Assembly (NCBI GenBank): GCA_937888735.1
Contig: CALASN010000182.1
Location: 1 to 34,984, forward strand
DNA: 34,984 bases
Direction of reading: 5' to 3'
Source: UBA5499 sp002426275
Lineage (GTDB): Bacteria; Bacillota; DTU084
Under the pieces are notes generated by a model, which had not been told where the DNA came from, ran no database searches, and saw only the letters and a program-made list of their open reading frames with translations. A program made the position numbers and the translations under genes. Shown here piece after piece: positions 15,289 through 22,697 of the stretch (within the stretch, counting starts at the first letter, position 1; every line of letters begins with the position of its first letter).

Positions 15289-15756
15289 CTAATTCCAACC
15301 TTTGCATACGTCCACCCACGCGGTATAGTCGGAATATTTTTCCATTTCCTCTATGGTCAGTTCAATGGCGCTGTTGCTGCTGCCGCAGGCTGGGAATACC
15401 GTTTCAAACCGCTTCAGAGATTCGTCCAAATAAACGGCGACTCCTCCTTTGACGGCAAAAGGACAGACTCCGCCGATGGCGTGGCCAATCAGCTCGAGCG
15501 TTTCGTCGGGGGCGAGCATTTTCGCTTTCGTTTTAAACTGCGCCTTGAACTTCGCGTTATCGATTTTGACATCGCCAGCGGCGACGATCAAAATAGCCTG
15601 TCCAGCCACTCGAAAGGAAAGCGTTTTGGCAATCCTTTTCGGCTCACAGTTCAATGCTGCCGCGGCAAGCTCTACGGTTGCGCTGGACACCTCAAATTCC
15701 CGCACGCGGCTTGCCATGTCATATTGTTCAAAATACGCTTTCACGTCTTCAATCGC
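15289..15756 (-). CDS. YbaK/EbsC-family aminoacyl-tRNA deacylase
   Basis: 155 residues from the ATG at 15756, preceded by AAGGAG; a longer frame to 15804 overlaps the upstream gene. The family clears mischarged tRNA (Cys-tRNA-Pro or Ala-tRNA-Pro) in trans. The YbaK fold is recognised by the Lys-Thr-Leu segment (IAKTLSFRVAGQAILIVAAG), DVKIDNAKFK, and the catalytic loop IGGVCPFAVKGGVAVYLDESL, with GSSNSAIELT near the end. The substrate cannot be read from sequence. It lies 14 bases downstream of the MBL-fold gene and is probably cotranscribed. Confidence 0.9.
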   Translation of the reverse strand, partial: AIEDVKAYFEQYDMASRVREFEVSSATVELAAAALNCEPKRIAKTLSFRVAGQAILIVAAGDVKIDNAKFKAQFKTKAKMLAPDETLELIGHAIGGVCPFAVKGGVAVYLDESLKRFETVFPACGSSNSAIELTIEEMEKYSDYTAWVDVCKGWN

Positions 15757-15770
15757 CATGCTGATGCTCC

Positions 15771-16655
15771 TTATTTCCGGACGCTTTCCCAGTACAGCTT
15801 GCAATCCTCAAATTTCACGCTCAGTTTCCCCGTCTCCTTTAACCACGACAGAACCGAACGAATGGCGCTGCCCGCCAAAACATACTGTTCAAAGTCCACT
15901 CTGAGCTGGTACCGGCGGAACATCGCCTGCAAAAGATCCTCGCATGTTCGCGCAGCCTCACAACAGACAACCACGCTCTCCGCTATTTCCAAGACTTTAT
16001 TCCGGTTGTATCGCGCCAATTCTGTCATGTCGTCAGTCGCTTCGGCATGGGCGGGGACAAACATGGAAGCTTTCATTGCTTCAACCGTATCTAAAGTCCT
16101 CAAAAATGCGCCCACATCGTAGATAAGCGGGATGCCGTATTTGGCAAGCGTTTCTTTGCTGAAGACACAATCCGCAAGGAAGACGACGCTGTCCGGCGTG
16201 CGAAACCCTACCATCTCAAAGGAGTGTCCCGGAAGGGGAATGACGGCAATTTCTTGCGGAAAAGCGTCGTCTGAGAGATCGCAGACGACGCTTTCCGGCG
16301 CCAGCAGAAATTTATGGCGCAGATCTTTGCACGGATAGCCGCCGTATAAAAAGGACGGCTCTAAAACCGGATGCCTCGCAAAGTCCTTTTCAATTCCGTT
16401 TGCAAAAATCTTGCACGCCGTCTGTTTCTGCAAATATTGATTCCCGCCGATGTGATCTGCATGGGAATGCGTGTTCAAAATGGCTTTCAGACGCCAGCCG
16501 TTCCGCGCCAAAATCTGGCGGACTTTTCTGCCCGCATCCTTGTCGTTTCCGCTGTCCACTAAATACACGTCTGTGGCGTTCAGGCGATAAATGCCGATTT
16601 TCGCCGGGCAGTTGAGATAATAACTTTTTGCTCCCACTTGTACTAATTCATACAT
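15771..16655 (-). CDS. MBL-fold metallo-hydrolase
   Basis: 294 residues from the ATG at 16655 (GAGGGATAAGGG upstream; the open frame continues further but without family similarity). The metallo-beta-lactamase signature THSHADHIGG (His63, His65, Asp67, His68) is present, then PLPGHSFEMVGF with a further metal His, FLADCVF with the bridging Asp, and VPAHAEA with the last His, so a two-metal hydrolase site looks intact. The C-terminal ~90 residues are helical and unlike glyoxalase II or RNase Z. The substrate is unknown. It is paired with the YbaK-like gene. The 100 bases upstream (16656-16755) hold only a GC-rich imperfect hairpin. Confidence 0.85.
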   Translation of the reverse strand: MYELVQVGAKSYYLNCPAKIGIYRLNATDVYLVDSGNDKDAGRKVRQILARNGWRLKAILNTHSHADHIGGNQYLQKQTACKIFANGIEKDFARHPVLEPSFLYGGYPCKDLRHKFLLAPESVVCDLSDDAFPQEIAVIPLPGHSFEMVGFRTPDSVVFLADCVFSKETLAKYGIPLIYDVGAFLRTLDTVEAMKASMFVPAHAEATDDMTELARYNRNKVLEIAESVVVCCEAARTCEDLLQAMFRRYQLRVDFEQYVLAGSAIRSVLSWLKETGKLSVKFEDCKLYWESVRK

Positions 16656-16755
16656 ATCCCTTATCCCTCGTAGCAGCACTGTGTGAGAAGCAGTACGCCG
16701 CCCCCGGCAGCCGGACAGGCGCGGCATTTCCCCAGCATGGAGCTGTGGAAAGCGC

Positions 16756-17799
16756 TTATCTTGCCGTCTCTTGCAAAACCTCATCATAAACGGCAGCCGT
16801 CCGCTCCCCCATCTTCCGCGCGGAGAACATGTCCTGCCAACGCAGGAAACTCTTGCTTCCCAGTTCCCTCCGCAAAGCTTCGCTGGCCAGGAGCGTCTTC
16901 AAGGCTGCGGCAAGGCTCCGGGGATCCTTAGCCGGCACCAGCAGGCCGCAATCTCCCACAGCCTCGGGAATCCCTCCCACCTTTGTGGCCACAATGGCCT
17001 TGCCCATAGCCATGGCTTCCAGCAGAAACAAGCCCATGGCCTCCCTCCAGGAAGGCAGAACCGCCACTTGCGCAGCGAGCAGCAGATCTTCAGGATGCTT
17101 TACATATCCCGGCAAAAAGACGTCTCGCTCCAGACCCAGCCGGGCAATCTCGGCCCGGAGCTTCCCCGCCATAGGACCCGTGCCCGCCAAGACAAGCTGC
17201 GGCCTGGGAGAGAGCAGCGCCAAAGCCTGCAGTAAATCGGCGCAGCCCTTATCAGGAACTAGTCTCGCCGCCATCACAGCCAAGGGACGATCCCCGGCCA
17301 GGCCCAGCGTCTTCGCCAGGCGAGCCGCCCGGTCCGGATCAGGCTGGGGTTTGAAGATGCCATTATAGATCACCAATGATTTTTTGCCGTCCAGGCCGGC
17401 GGCCAGGAAGCGTTTCTCTTCCGCGCAGCTGACAGAGATCACTCTCTTCGCCCAGCGATTGGAGAACTTGGCGGACAGCCAGTAATCAAAATTTGTGGGA
17501 TAGCCGTGCCCTGTAAACAAAAGCGGCAACCCTGTTTTTTTCGCCGCGAAAAAGAAATGGCTTGCCGCGTGCACATGCAGCAGATCCGGCCTCCAGGCGG
17601 AGAGCGCGCGTTTGAGGCTCTTGGCGAAGGCGCCTTCTATAAGCTCTAAGCAGCCTAGCTTCGCAAAAGGCTCCTCAAAGGAGCCGGGCGGCGCCAAGAC
17701 GCGAGACTCCCAACCGGAAAGCGTCTGCGTCAGGGTGAGCACCGCCCGCTCCGTACCCCCTGCTTCCAGGTAAGGAAGCAGATGCAGCACGCGGCTCAT
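16756..17799 (-). CDS. GT4-family glycosyltransferase
   Basis: 347 residues, GT-B fold. The N-terminal domain opens with VLHLLPYLEAGGTERAVL, has LLHVHAASHFFFAAK and a GHGYPTNFD loop. The C-terminal nucleotide-sugar-binding domain shows AARLVPDKGCADLL, LVLAGTGPM, VFLPGYV and the retaining E-x7-E motif in EAMGLFLLEAMAMGKAIVA. It transfers a sugar from an activated donor, probably onto an envelope glycan or lipid; donor and acceptor are unknown. The ATG overlaps the adenosylhomocysteinase stop (ATGA), so translation is coupled to that gene although no metabolic link is evident. Longer frames to 17961 lie inside the neighbour. Confidence 0.88.
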   Translation of the reverse strand: MSRVLHLLPYLEAGGTERAVLTLTQTLSGWESRVLAPPGSFEEPFAKLGCLELIEGAFAKSLKRALSAWRPDLLHVHAASHFFFAAKKTGLPLLFTGHGYPTNFDYWLSAKFSNRWAKRVISVSCAEEKRFLAAGLDGKKSLVIYNGIFKPQPDPDRAARLAKTLGLAGDRPLAVMAARLVPDKGCADLLQALALLSPRPQLVLAGTGPMAGKLRAEIARLGLERDVFLPGYVKHPEDLLLAAQVAVLPSWREAMGLFLLEAMAMGKAIVATKVGGIPEAVGDCGLLVPAKDPRSLAAALKTLLASEALRRELGSKSFLRWQDMFSARKMGERTAAVYDEVLQETAR

Positions 17800-19049
17800 G
17801 TTCCCATTTGCCAGGAGGAAAGATATTTTTTCTGCTGGGCGGTTAAAGTATCGATGGACAGTTCCATGCTTTTCAGTTTCAATTCCGCAATCTGGCGGTC
17901 CAGATGCTCCGGCACGGGCAGCACCTGGGCAGGGACGCTTTCGGCTGTTGTGTAGAGCCAATGGGCGGATAAAGCCTGATTGGCAAAGCTCATGTCCATC
18001 ACCACAGCCGGATGGCCTTCGGCGCCGGAGAGGTTAACCAGCCTGCCCTGAGCCAAAAGATAAATCCTGCGGCCCGAGAGCGTATATTCATCAACGCCCC
18101 GTCTCACCTCCCGCACCTGGGAACTGAGCTCTTTTAAGGCCGCGATGTTTATCTCCACATCAAAATGGCCGCTGTTGGCCAAGATGACGCCGTCTTTCAT
18201 CAGCGCAAAGTGCTGTCTGTCCAGCACGTTGAGATCGCCGGTGACTGTGACGAAAATATCGCCTATGACGGCGGCTTCCTCCATAGGCATCACCCGATAG
18301 CCGTCCATCACAGCCTCCAAAGCTTTCAGGGGATCCACTTCGGTCACAATCACGTTAGCGCCCATGCCTCTGGCTCTCATGGCAAGGCCGCGCCCGCACC
18401 AGCCATAGCCGGCCACCACAAACGTCTTGCCTGCAAGCAGATAGTTAGTCAGGCGAAGAATGCCGTCGATTGTGGACTGACCTGTGCCGTAGCGATTATC
18501 GAACAGGTGTTTGGTGTAAGCGTCGTTTACCGCCACGATTGGGTATCTCAATTCTCCGGCCCGGGCCATAGCCCGCAGGCGAATCACGCCGGTTGTGGTC
18601 TCCTCAGTGCCGCCTAAAATCTCCGCTGTTTTTTCCGGATGGCGGCTGTGCAAGGTGGAAACCAAATCAGCTCCATCGTCCATGGTCAGCTGAGGTCCGA
18701 TGGCAAGAACCTGCTCCAGATGCTGATAATATGTCTGACGCTCTTCGCCCCGGACGGCATAGGTGGCAATGCCGTAAGCTTCTCCCAGCGCGGCCGCCAC
18801 ATCGTCTTGAGTGCTCAGGGGATTGGACGCGCAAAGAGCAACCTCCGCGCCGGCATTTGCCAAAACGCGCATCAAATTGGCAGTTTCGGTGGTCACATGC
18901 AGGCAAGCGGCTATTTTCAACCCGGAGAGAGGCTTTGTCAGGCGCCACTGCTCATTCAGCTTCTGCAGGACCTTCATCTCCTGCTCCGCCCACTTGATCC
19001 TCCTGACTCCCTCGGCAGCCAAGGCGGGATCTGTGTAATGTCCGTTCAT
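17796..19049 (-). CDS. ahcY: Adenosylhomocysteinase (S-adenosylhomocysteine hydrolase), short type
   Basis: 417 residues, NAD-dependent hydrolysis of S-adenosylhomocysteine (or S-inosylhomocysteine in some anaerobes). Motifs include HVTTETANLMRVL, the active-site region NDAYTKHLFDNRYGTGQST, NAD-binding VVAGYGWCGRGLAMRARGMG, EVDPLKALEAVMDGY, and ANSGHFDVEI. It lacks the insertion of longer bacterial/eukaryotic enzymes and ends in SSWQMGT instead of the KYRY tail, as in Thermotoga and archaeal forms. The ATG follows directly on the TAA of the phosphorylase gene with no spacer. It sits between MTA phosphorylase and a glycosyltransferase. Confidence 0.95.
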   Translation of the reverse strand: MNGHYTDPALAAEGVRRIKWAEQEMKVLQKLNEQWRLTKPLSGLKIAACLHVTTETANLMRVLANAGAEVALCASNPLSTQDDVAAALGEAYGIATYAVRGEERQTYYQHLEQVLAIGPQLTMDDGADLVSTLHSRHPEKTAEILGGTEETTTGVIRLRAMARAGELRYPIVAVNDAYTKHLFDNRYGTGQSTIDGILRLTNYLLAGKTFVVAGYGWCGRGLAMRARGMGANVIVTEVDPLKALEAVMDGYRVMPMEEAAVIGDIFVTVTGDLNVLDRQHFALMKDGVILANSGHFDVEINIAALKELSSQVREVRRGVDEYTLSGRRIYLLAQGRLVNLSGAEGHPAVVMDMSFANQALSAHWLYTTAESVPAQVLPVPEHLDRQIAELKLKSMELSIDTLTAQQKKYLSSWQMGT

Positions 19050-19853
19050 TTAACTCTCCCCCCTGGCAGACTTCAGCGCAGAAGCGCAGCTGCAATTCTG
19101 CTCTTGGGGCAGGCGGGCAATGATGGCAAACAAAAGCTCCCGCAGCTTGCCCAGATTCGTCTGAAAAACTTCCACCACAGCCTCGTGGCTTACAGGTTCA
19201 ACCTCAGGCTCCCCTTCCAAGCCTGTATCGTAATCTGTGATTAAGGAAATGTTGGCATAGCAGATCTCAAGTTCCCTGGCTAAAATGGCTTCCGGATACT
19301 GGGTCATGTTGATCACTTGCCAGCCGTGACTGCGGAATTCCGCGCTTTCCGCCCTGGTGGAGAACCTAGGTCCGTTCACAGTCACCACAGTGCCTTTACT
19401 GTGATAAGGCAGTCCCAGCCGCTCCGCCGTCTCTACGGCCAGCCGCCGTAGCTGCGGGCAATACGGATCCGCCGCGCCGATGTGGGTGGTGACCGGACCG
19501 TCAAAGAAAGTATCCCGCCTGCCCCAGGTGCGATTCACGAATTGATCGCAGATCACAAAATCTCCTGGCTTCACCTTCGGATCAAGGCTCCCCGCCGCGC
19601 AGGGGCCGAAGAGCCATTTCACGCCCAGCTGCTTCATCGCCCAAAGATTTGCCCGATAGTTGATCATATGCGGAGGCAGCTGATGCTTCTTGCCGTGTCT
19701 CGGCAGAAAAGCCACTTTTCTGCCGGCGATAGTGGCGATGGTCAACTGATCGCTGGGCGCTCCGTAGGGAGTCTCAACTGTTATTTCCTGGCACTGTTCC
19801 TCGGCGAAGGTATAAAAACCCGAGCCGCCGAAAATGCCCACTTCTGCTTGCAC
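19050..19853 (-). CDS. mtnP: 5'-Methylthioadenosine / S-methyl-5'-thioinosine phosphorylase
   Basis: 267 residues, phosphorolysis of methylthioadenosine or related deoxynucleosides. Motifs are VGIFGGSGFYTF, FLPRHGKKH, HMINYRANLWAMK, the conserved NRTWGRRDTFF, NGPRFSTRAES and INMTQYPEAILARE; TDYDTGLEGE carries the base-contacting Asp region. The variants that separate MTA from MTI or 5'-deoxyadenosine preference cannot be settled by eye. The start is GTG at 19853 with GAGGAGGAATAG upstream. First of three packed genes (phosphorylase, adenosylhomocysteinase, glycosyltransferase); together the first two recycle SAM by-products. The C-terminal 20 residues, rich in Cys and Ser, are an extension. 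Confidence 0.92.
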   Translation of the reverse strand: MQAEVGIFGGSGFYTFAEEQCQEITVETPYGAPSDQLTIATIAGRKVAFLPRHGKKHQLPPHMINYRANLWAMKQLGVKWLFGPCAAGSLDPKVKPGDFVICDQFVNRTWGRRDTFFDGPVTTHIGAADPYCPQLRRLAVETAERLGLPYHSKGTVVTVNGPRFSTRAESAEFRSHGWQVINMTQYPEAILARELEICYANISLITDYDTGLEGEPEVEPVSHEAVVEVFQTNLGKLRELLFAIIARLPQEQNCSCASALKSARGES

Positions 19854-19916
19854 TCTCTATTCCTCCTCGTAATTGGGTTACTCTTACATTCGCTTTTTTT
19901 CAGTCATTTCCTGCCC

Positions 19917-20828
19917 TCAGGCGATCACGGCGATAATCAGCGGCAAAGTTACAGCTGCCAAAGACGTTGCCACCAAGGTGCTGGCCGAGGCTAACTTCCT
20001 ATCGCCGTCCACTTGGGCGGCGATGATGGTAATCATAGATGAGGCAGGCATCGCCGTGATTACAGTCGCCACTTGGACTAGCAACTTCGGCAGGGCAAAC
20101 AGATTCAAAAGATAAAACACTCCCAGCGGCACAACCAAAAGCCTCAAAAAGCATAGCCATCCCAAGAGCGTCCATTGACTTTTGTTTGCTCCCGCAAACT
20201 GCAATTGCGCTCCCACAACCAGCATGGCAAGCGGCGTGGTGGCGGCTCCCAGTTGCTCCAGCACGGAAGAGAGCACAGGCGGCAGCTGAACGCCGCAGCC
20301 GAGGAAAATGAAGCCTAAGACCGCAGCCAGGACCGGAGGGCTGACGAGGTTCCGCCAGTCGTTCACGCTGTCCCGGGCAAGCAACCAGACGCCTAAGGTC
20401 CAAAGGAGCATGTCATGGGAGAGATTGAACATGGCGCCTAAGAACGCTCCCTGTTTGCCGTAAAGCGCCAGACAAACGGGCAGACCGATGAAGCCGGCGT
20501 TGCCGAAGATCATCTGGAAGGTGAAAACCGCGCGCTCGCTTTCCGACCAGCGGGAAAGCTTGCCAACAGCTTGTCCCAACAGCAGGCTCAAGAGGCGAAT
20601 CAAGAGCCCTAAAGTCACAGCCAAGATTCCCGCCGGCAAAGCTCCTGCAGTCTGCGGCAGATTGGTGGAGGTCAAAATCATCGCCGGCAAATTGAAATAA
20701 AGCAAAATGTTGACCAGATCTTTTTGGCCGCGCTCTGTAATCAGCCCTGTCTTCCTGCCTAGCGTTCCCAAAAATATTATGAGCAAAAGCGCGGCGATTC
20801 TCTGGAACGAAACTAAGTAATTTGTCAT
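19917..20828 (-). CDS. AEC-family transporter
   Basis: 303 residues with about ten hydrophobic segments in two five-helix halves, as in the auxin-efflux-carrier/malate permease family. Recognisable segments are GRKTGLI early on, LLYFNLPAMILTST, FGNAGFIGLPVCLALYG (the family's Asn/Pro-containing crossover helix), and TPLAMLVVGAQLQFA in the second half. It is a predicted inner-membrane permease for a small organic acid or amino acid; the substrate is unknown. The start at ATG 20828 has AGGAG eight bases upstream. That ribosome site directly follows a terminator, leaving no room for a dedicated promoter. Confidence 0.88.
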   Translation of the reverse strand: MTNYLVSFQRIAALLLIIFLGTLGRKTGLITERGQKDLVNILLYFNLPAMILTSTNLPQTAGALPAGILAVTLGLLIRLLSLLLGQAVGKLSRWSESERAVFTFQMIFGNAGFIGLPVCLALYGKQGAFLGAMFNLSHDMLLWTLGVWLLARDSVNDWRNLVSPPVLAAVLGFIFLGCGVQLPPVLSSVLEQLGAATTPLAMLVVGAQLQFAGANKSQWTLLGWLCFLRLLVVPLGVFYLLNLFALPKLLVQVATVITAMPASSMITIIAAQVDGDRKLASASTLVATSLAAVTLPLIIAVIA

Positions 20829-20841
20829 AAACCAGACTCCT

Positions 20842-20865
20842 AAAAAAAATAGGAGCAAATGCTCC
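20842..20865 (-). terminator. Intrinsic terminator after the Spo0E-like gene
   Basis: Minus strand GGAGC-ATTT-GCTCC followed by TA and eight T. The CTCCTA of its 3' arm and tail can alternatively pair with TAGGAG, the ribosome site of the next gene, across seven T residues. Confidence 0.7.
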
Positions 20866-20897
20866 AAATAAAGGGAAACAACTATGTTTTTCTTTTG

Positions 20898-21068
20898 TCA
20901 GCGCGCTGAATCAGAAAAAACCTCTACCAAAATCTGGTCAAGCTCCGAACTCAGGAAAGCCAGTTCTTCATTATAAAGACAAGCTGAATTTTTTCTGTGC
21001 AACTCAGAAATCTTTTGGCGAAGACTGTCTACCTTTCTTTCTGAGTCCGCCAAAGCTATATCTTCCAC
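20898..21068 (-). CDS. Spo0E-like aspartyl-phosphate phosphatase (small)
   Basis: 56 residues. The two-helix Spo0E signature is readable: KVDSLRQKISELHRKN, a short loop, then LAFLSSELDQILVEVF, where SSELD matches the SQELD catalytic motif. Family members dephosphorylate Spo0A~P and so delay sporulation. The start is probably GTG at 21068. Its ribosome site is weak (AAGAAG near, GAGAGGAG 14 bases away), and a TTG five codons on is an alternative. It lies on the same strand 150 bases after the SigH-like gene and ends at the terminator 20842-20865. An overlapping frame (21004-21171) begins upstream. Confidence 0.72.
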   Translation of the reverse strand: MEDIALADSERKVDSLRQKISELHRKNSACLYNEELAFLSSELDQILVEVFSDSAR

Positions 21069-21171
21069 GGCTACTTCTTTCGCTCCTCTCGTTTTGAAAC
21101 TGAATTGATTTCAAAATAGTCTGCGCTAGCCAGCTGCGCCTTCCAGAGGAATTAACTAACTTGTTCGCCAT
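21004..21171 (-). CDS. Possible 55-codon upstream ORF overlapping the Spo0E-like gene
   Basis: ATG at 21171 has a strong GGGAGGA eleven bases upstream, better than that of the Spo0E-like ORF it overlaps. The product (starts MANKLVNSSGRRSWLAQ) is basic and Ser-rich, with no recognised domain. It could be a leader that couples ribosomes to the downstream start, or the N-terminal part of a Spo0E-like gene with a frameshift. An inverted repeat TTTTGAAA/TTTCAAAA (21092-21116) lies within it. Weak call. Confidence 0.3.
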   Translation of the reverse strand: MANKLVNSSGRRSWLAQTILKSIQFQNERSERSSRGRYSFGGLRKKGRQSSPKDF

Positions 21172-21217
21172 TGAGAGAAAAATTCCTCCCTGAACAAAAT
21201 CCAGTTTAGATATTAAG

Positions 21218-21889
21218 TTAAGTGCCGCAATGCAAGTGGAGATACAAATCCTTGCGCTTGCGGACTTTCTGCGGCACTTGCGGGCTGAGCAGAGAACCGT
21301 ATTGGTCCAAAATTTTCTTCACTTTCACCTTTACCCTTGTCCTGGCATTATCCACAACTTTTGCTTCCACTCCTAAAGCTTGTTCGATTTCACCGGAACT
21401 ATACCCGGCCATGATTAAATTCACCACGGCGTACTCCAGAAAGGAAAGATGGTTATGCAAAACTTGATCGATCTTCTCTTGCGCAAAAAGATCTTCCACG
21501 ATCCATTGCGGATCCTCTCTCTCTCCCTCCACCAGATCCATGATCATCCTGGTCTCTTCCTGATTGACATAGCTATATAGCGAAACAGCGTCATTGAGCA
21601 GGCGGTGCTTGTTGCCGCTGGTCATTTTAATTACATTGTAAATCTTCCTTAAAATGCAAAGATAGGCAAAAGAGCTGAACTTCACTTGATATTGCTGGGG
21701 ATTATATTCTTCAATGGCAGCGAGAAAGCCGATAATCCCTTCCTGGAGCAGATCGTCGTCGTCCATGAAACTGGCGTAATGCTTGCGCACTATATAGCGG
21801 ATCAGGGGCAAATAGCTTTTGATCAATTCCTCTTTAGCTTGCGGATCCTGCTTTGCACGGTCGATCAAATCCAATTCAAACTTCTGCAT
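21218..21889 (-). CDS. RNA polymerase sigma-70-family factor, SigH-like
   Basis: 223 residues. Region 2 is clear: LIKSYLPLIRYIVRKHYA, then DDDLLQEGIIGFLAAIEEYN (core-binding 2.2), and FSSFAYLCILRKIYNVIK for the -10 reading helix. Region 4 lies at about 155-205 (LEYAVVNLIMAGYSSGEIEQ, ALGVEAKVVDNARTRVKVKV), where VDNARTRVKVK parallels the SigH VDNALQRxKRK end. There is no region 1.1 or 3. The ~20-residue basic tail is extra. It is not next to the usual sigH neighbours (rpmG, secE, nusG), so it may be a paralogue. No anti-sigma gene adjoins it; a Spo0E-like gene follows. The ATG lies directly behind a GGGGGTGTAAGG site. Confidence 0.75.
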   Translation of the reverse strand: MQKFELDLIDRAKQDPQAKEELIKSYLPLIRYIVRKHYASFMDDDDLLQEGIIGFLAAIEEYNPQQYQVKFSSFAYLCILRKIYNVIKMTSGNKHRLLNDAVSLYSYVNQEETRMIMDLVEGEREDPQWIVEDLFAQEKIDQVLHNHLSFLEYAVVNLIMAGYSSGEIEQALGVEAKVVDNARTRVKVKVKKILDQYGSLLSPQVPQKVRKRKDLYLHLHCGT

Positions 21890-22035
21890 CCTTACACCCC
21901 CGCCAGGCTTGTCATTCTAATTCATATATATGGCGGAGGCGCGGAAAATATGACGCGGTTCTTTTACATGTTTTAGGTATAAAGAGCGATACGAAGCAAG
22001 CAAATAGACAGTTTTCGGGTAAAGGTTTTTAAAAA

Positions 22036-22078
22036 GCCCTCCCTGAATTAAAGTTAGTAGATAACTTGGAGGAGGGGC
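22036..22078 (+). promoter_or_regulatory. 5'-UTR hairpin masking the ribosome site of the S24-like gene
   Basis: GCCCTCC (22036-22042) pairs with GGAGGGGC (22071-22078, one bulged G), and AAGTTA/TAACTT (22051-22056 / 22062-22067) forms the upper stem. The lower stem buries the GGAGGAGGGG ribosome site of the TTG start at 22083. I see no convincing promoter for either divergent gene in 21890-22082. Confidence 0.5.
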
Positions 22079-22082
22079 AACT

Positions 22083-22697
22083 TTGAGCCCTTACAAACGC
22101 ATCGATCCAAACGAACAGCTCGAGCGCATTGCCCAAGCCATTCGCCTCAATCCTGAGATAACCGTCCAAGAGCTGAAAAAGCAGCTTGGCTATGCGCAAG
22201 AAAAATCCATTTATTATTGGCTGCAGAAGAGTCCGTACAAAGGAATTAAAAAATTCAGACAAGCTGTTTTGACAGGTCAATATCACCCTGGCTACCCGCT
22301 GACGTCCGAACCGTTCGGTCACTTTGCCGAGGCGCCCGGCAGAAACGTTCCCTTGGCTGTGAGCTTCACCAGCGAGGGCAAAGCGGAAACCGTAGGACAA
22401 ATGATCCCCGCGCTTTTGAATTACTCCAATTCAGCTTTTGCTTTTCGCGTGGAGACAAACGAGTATTTTCCCACGCTGTCAGCAGGAGATCTGCTGATTG
22501 TGGATCCTGAAGAACGGCCAAAACAGGGAACCTTGGTGCTGGCTCTGCTGAAAACCAAGCCGCAAGTCTTCCGCTTCTATCCCGGCCAGCCTTCGCTGCT
22601 CATTCATCCCGCCAATCCGCTGAGCGTCCACTCGGCCTTGGAGCAAGATAGCATGCTGCTCGGCCAGGTGGTGGAACTCCTGCGCCTGTTCAGCTAA
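22083..22697 (+). CDS. HTH regulator with a catalytically degenerate S24/LexA-type domain
   Basis: 204 residues from TTG 22083 behind GGAGGAGGGG. Residues ~10-62 form a helix-turn-helix region (ITVQELKKQLGYAQEKSIYY). Residues ~118-204 follow the S24/LexA fold: FAFRVETNEYFPTLSAGDLL, IVDPEERPKQGTLVLALL, LIHPANPLSVHS and LLGQVVELLRLF. The nucleophile motif (GDSM in active members) reads TNEY, and the Lys position (VKR) reads VFR, so both Ser and Lys are missing. Self-cleavage is therefore unlikely; the domain may only dimerise or bind a partner. Convergent with whiA, stop codons overlapping by four bases. Target unknown. Confidence 0.75.
   Translation: MSPYKRIDPNEQLERIAQAIRLNPEITVQELKKQLGYAQEKSIYYWLQKSPYKGIKKFRQAVLTGQYHPGYPLTSEPFGHFAEAPGRNVPLAVSFTSEGKAETVGQMIPALLNYSNSAFAFRVETNEYFPTLSAGDLLIVDPEERPKQGTLVLALLKTKPQVFRFYPGQPSLLIHPANPLSVHSALEQDSMLLGQVVELLRLFS

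Noticed and set aside
16656..16755. GC-rich hairpin between the glycosyltransferase and MBL genes as terminator
   Set aside because: The stem GCCGC/GCGGC is interrupted and no T-run follows.
21092..21116. Inverted repeat TTTTGAAA/TTTCAAAA before the Spo0E-like gene
   Set aside because: AT-rich eight-base arms lie inside a possible ORF, with no promoter around them; too weak to call an operator or terminator.
22005..22033. TAGACA-17-TTTAAA as promoter of the S24-like gene
   Set aside because: The -10 is poor, and its start point near 22040 would cut off the left arm of the leader hairpin, so the two proposals conflict; I kept only the hairpin.
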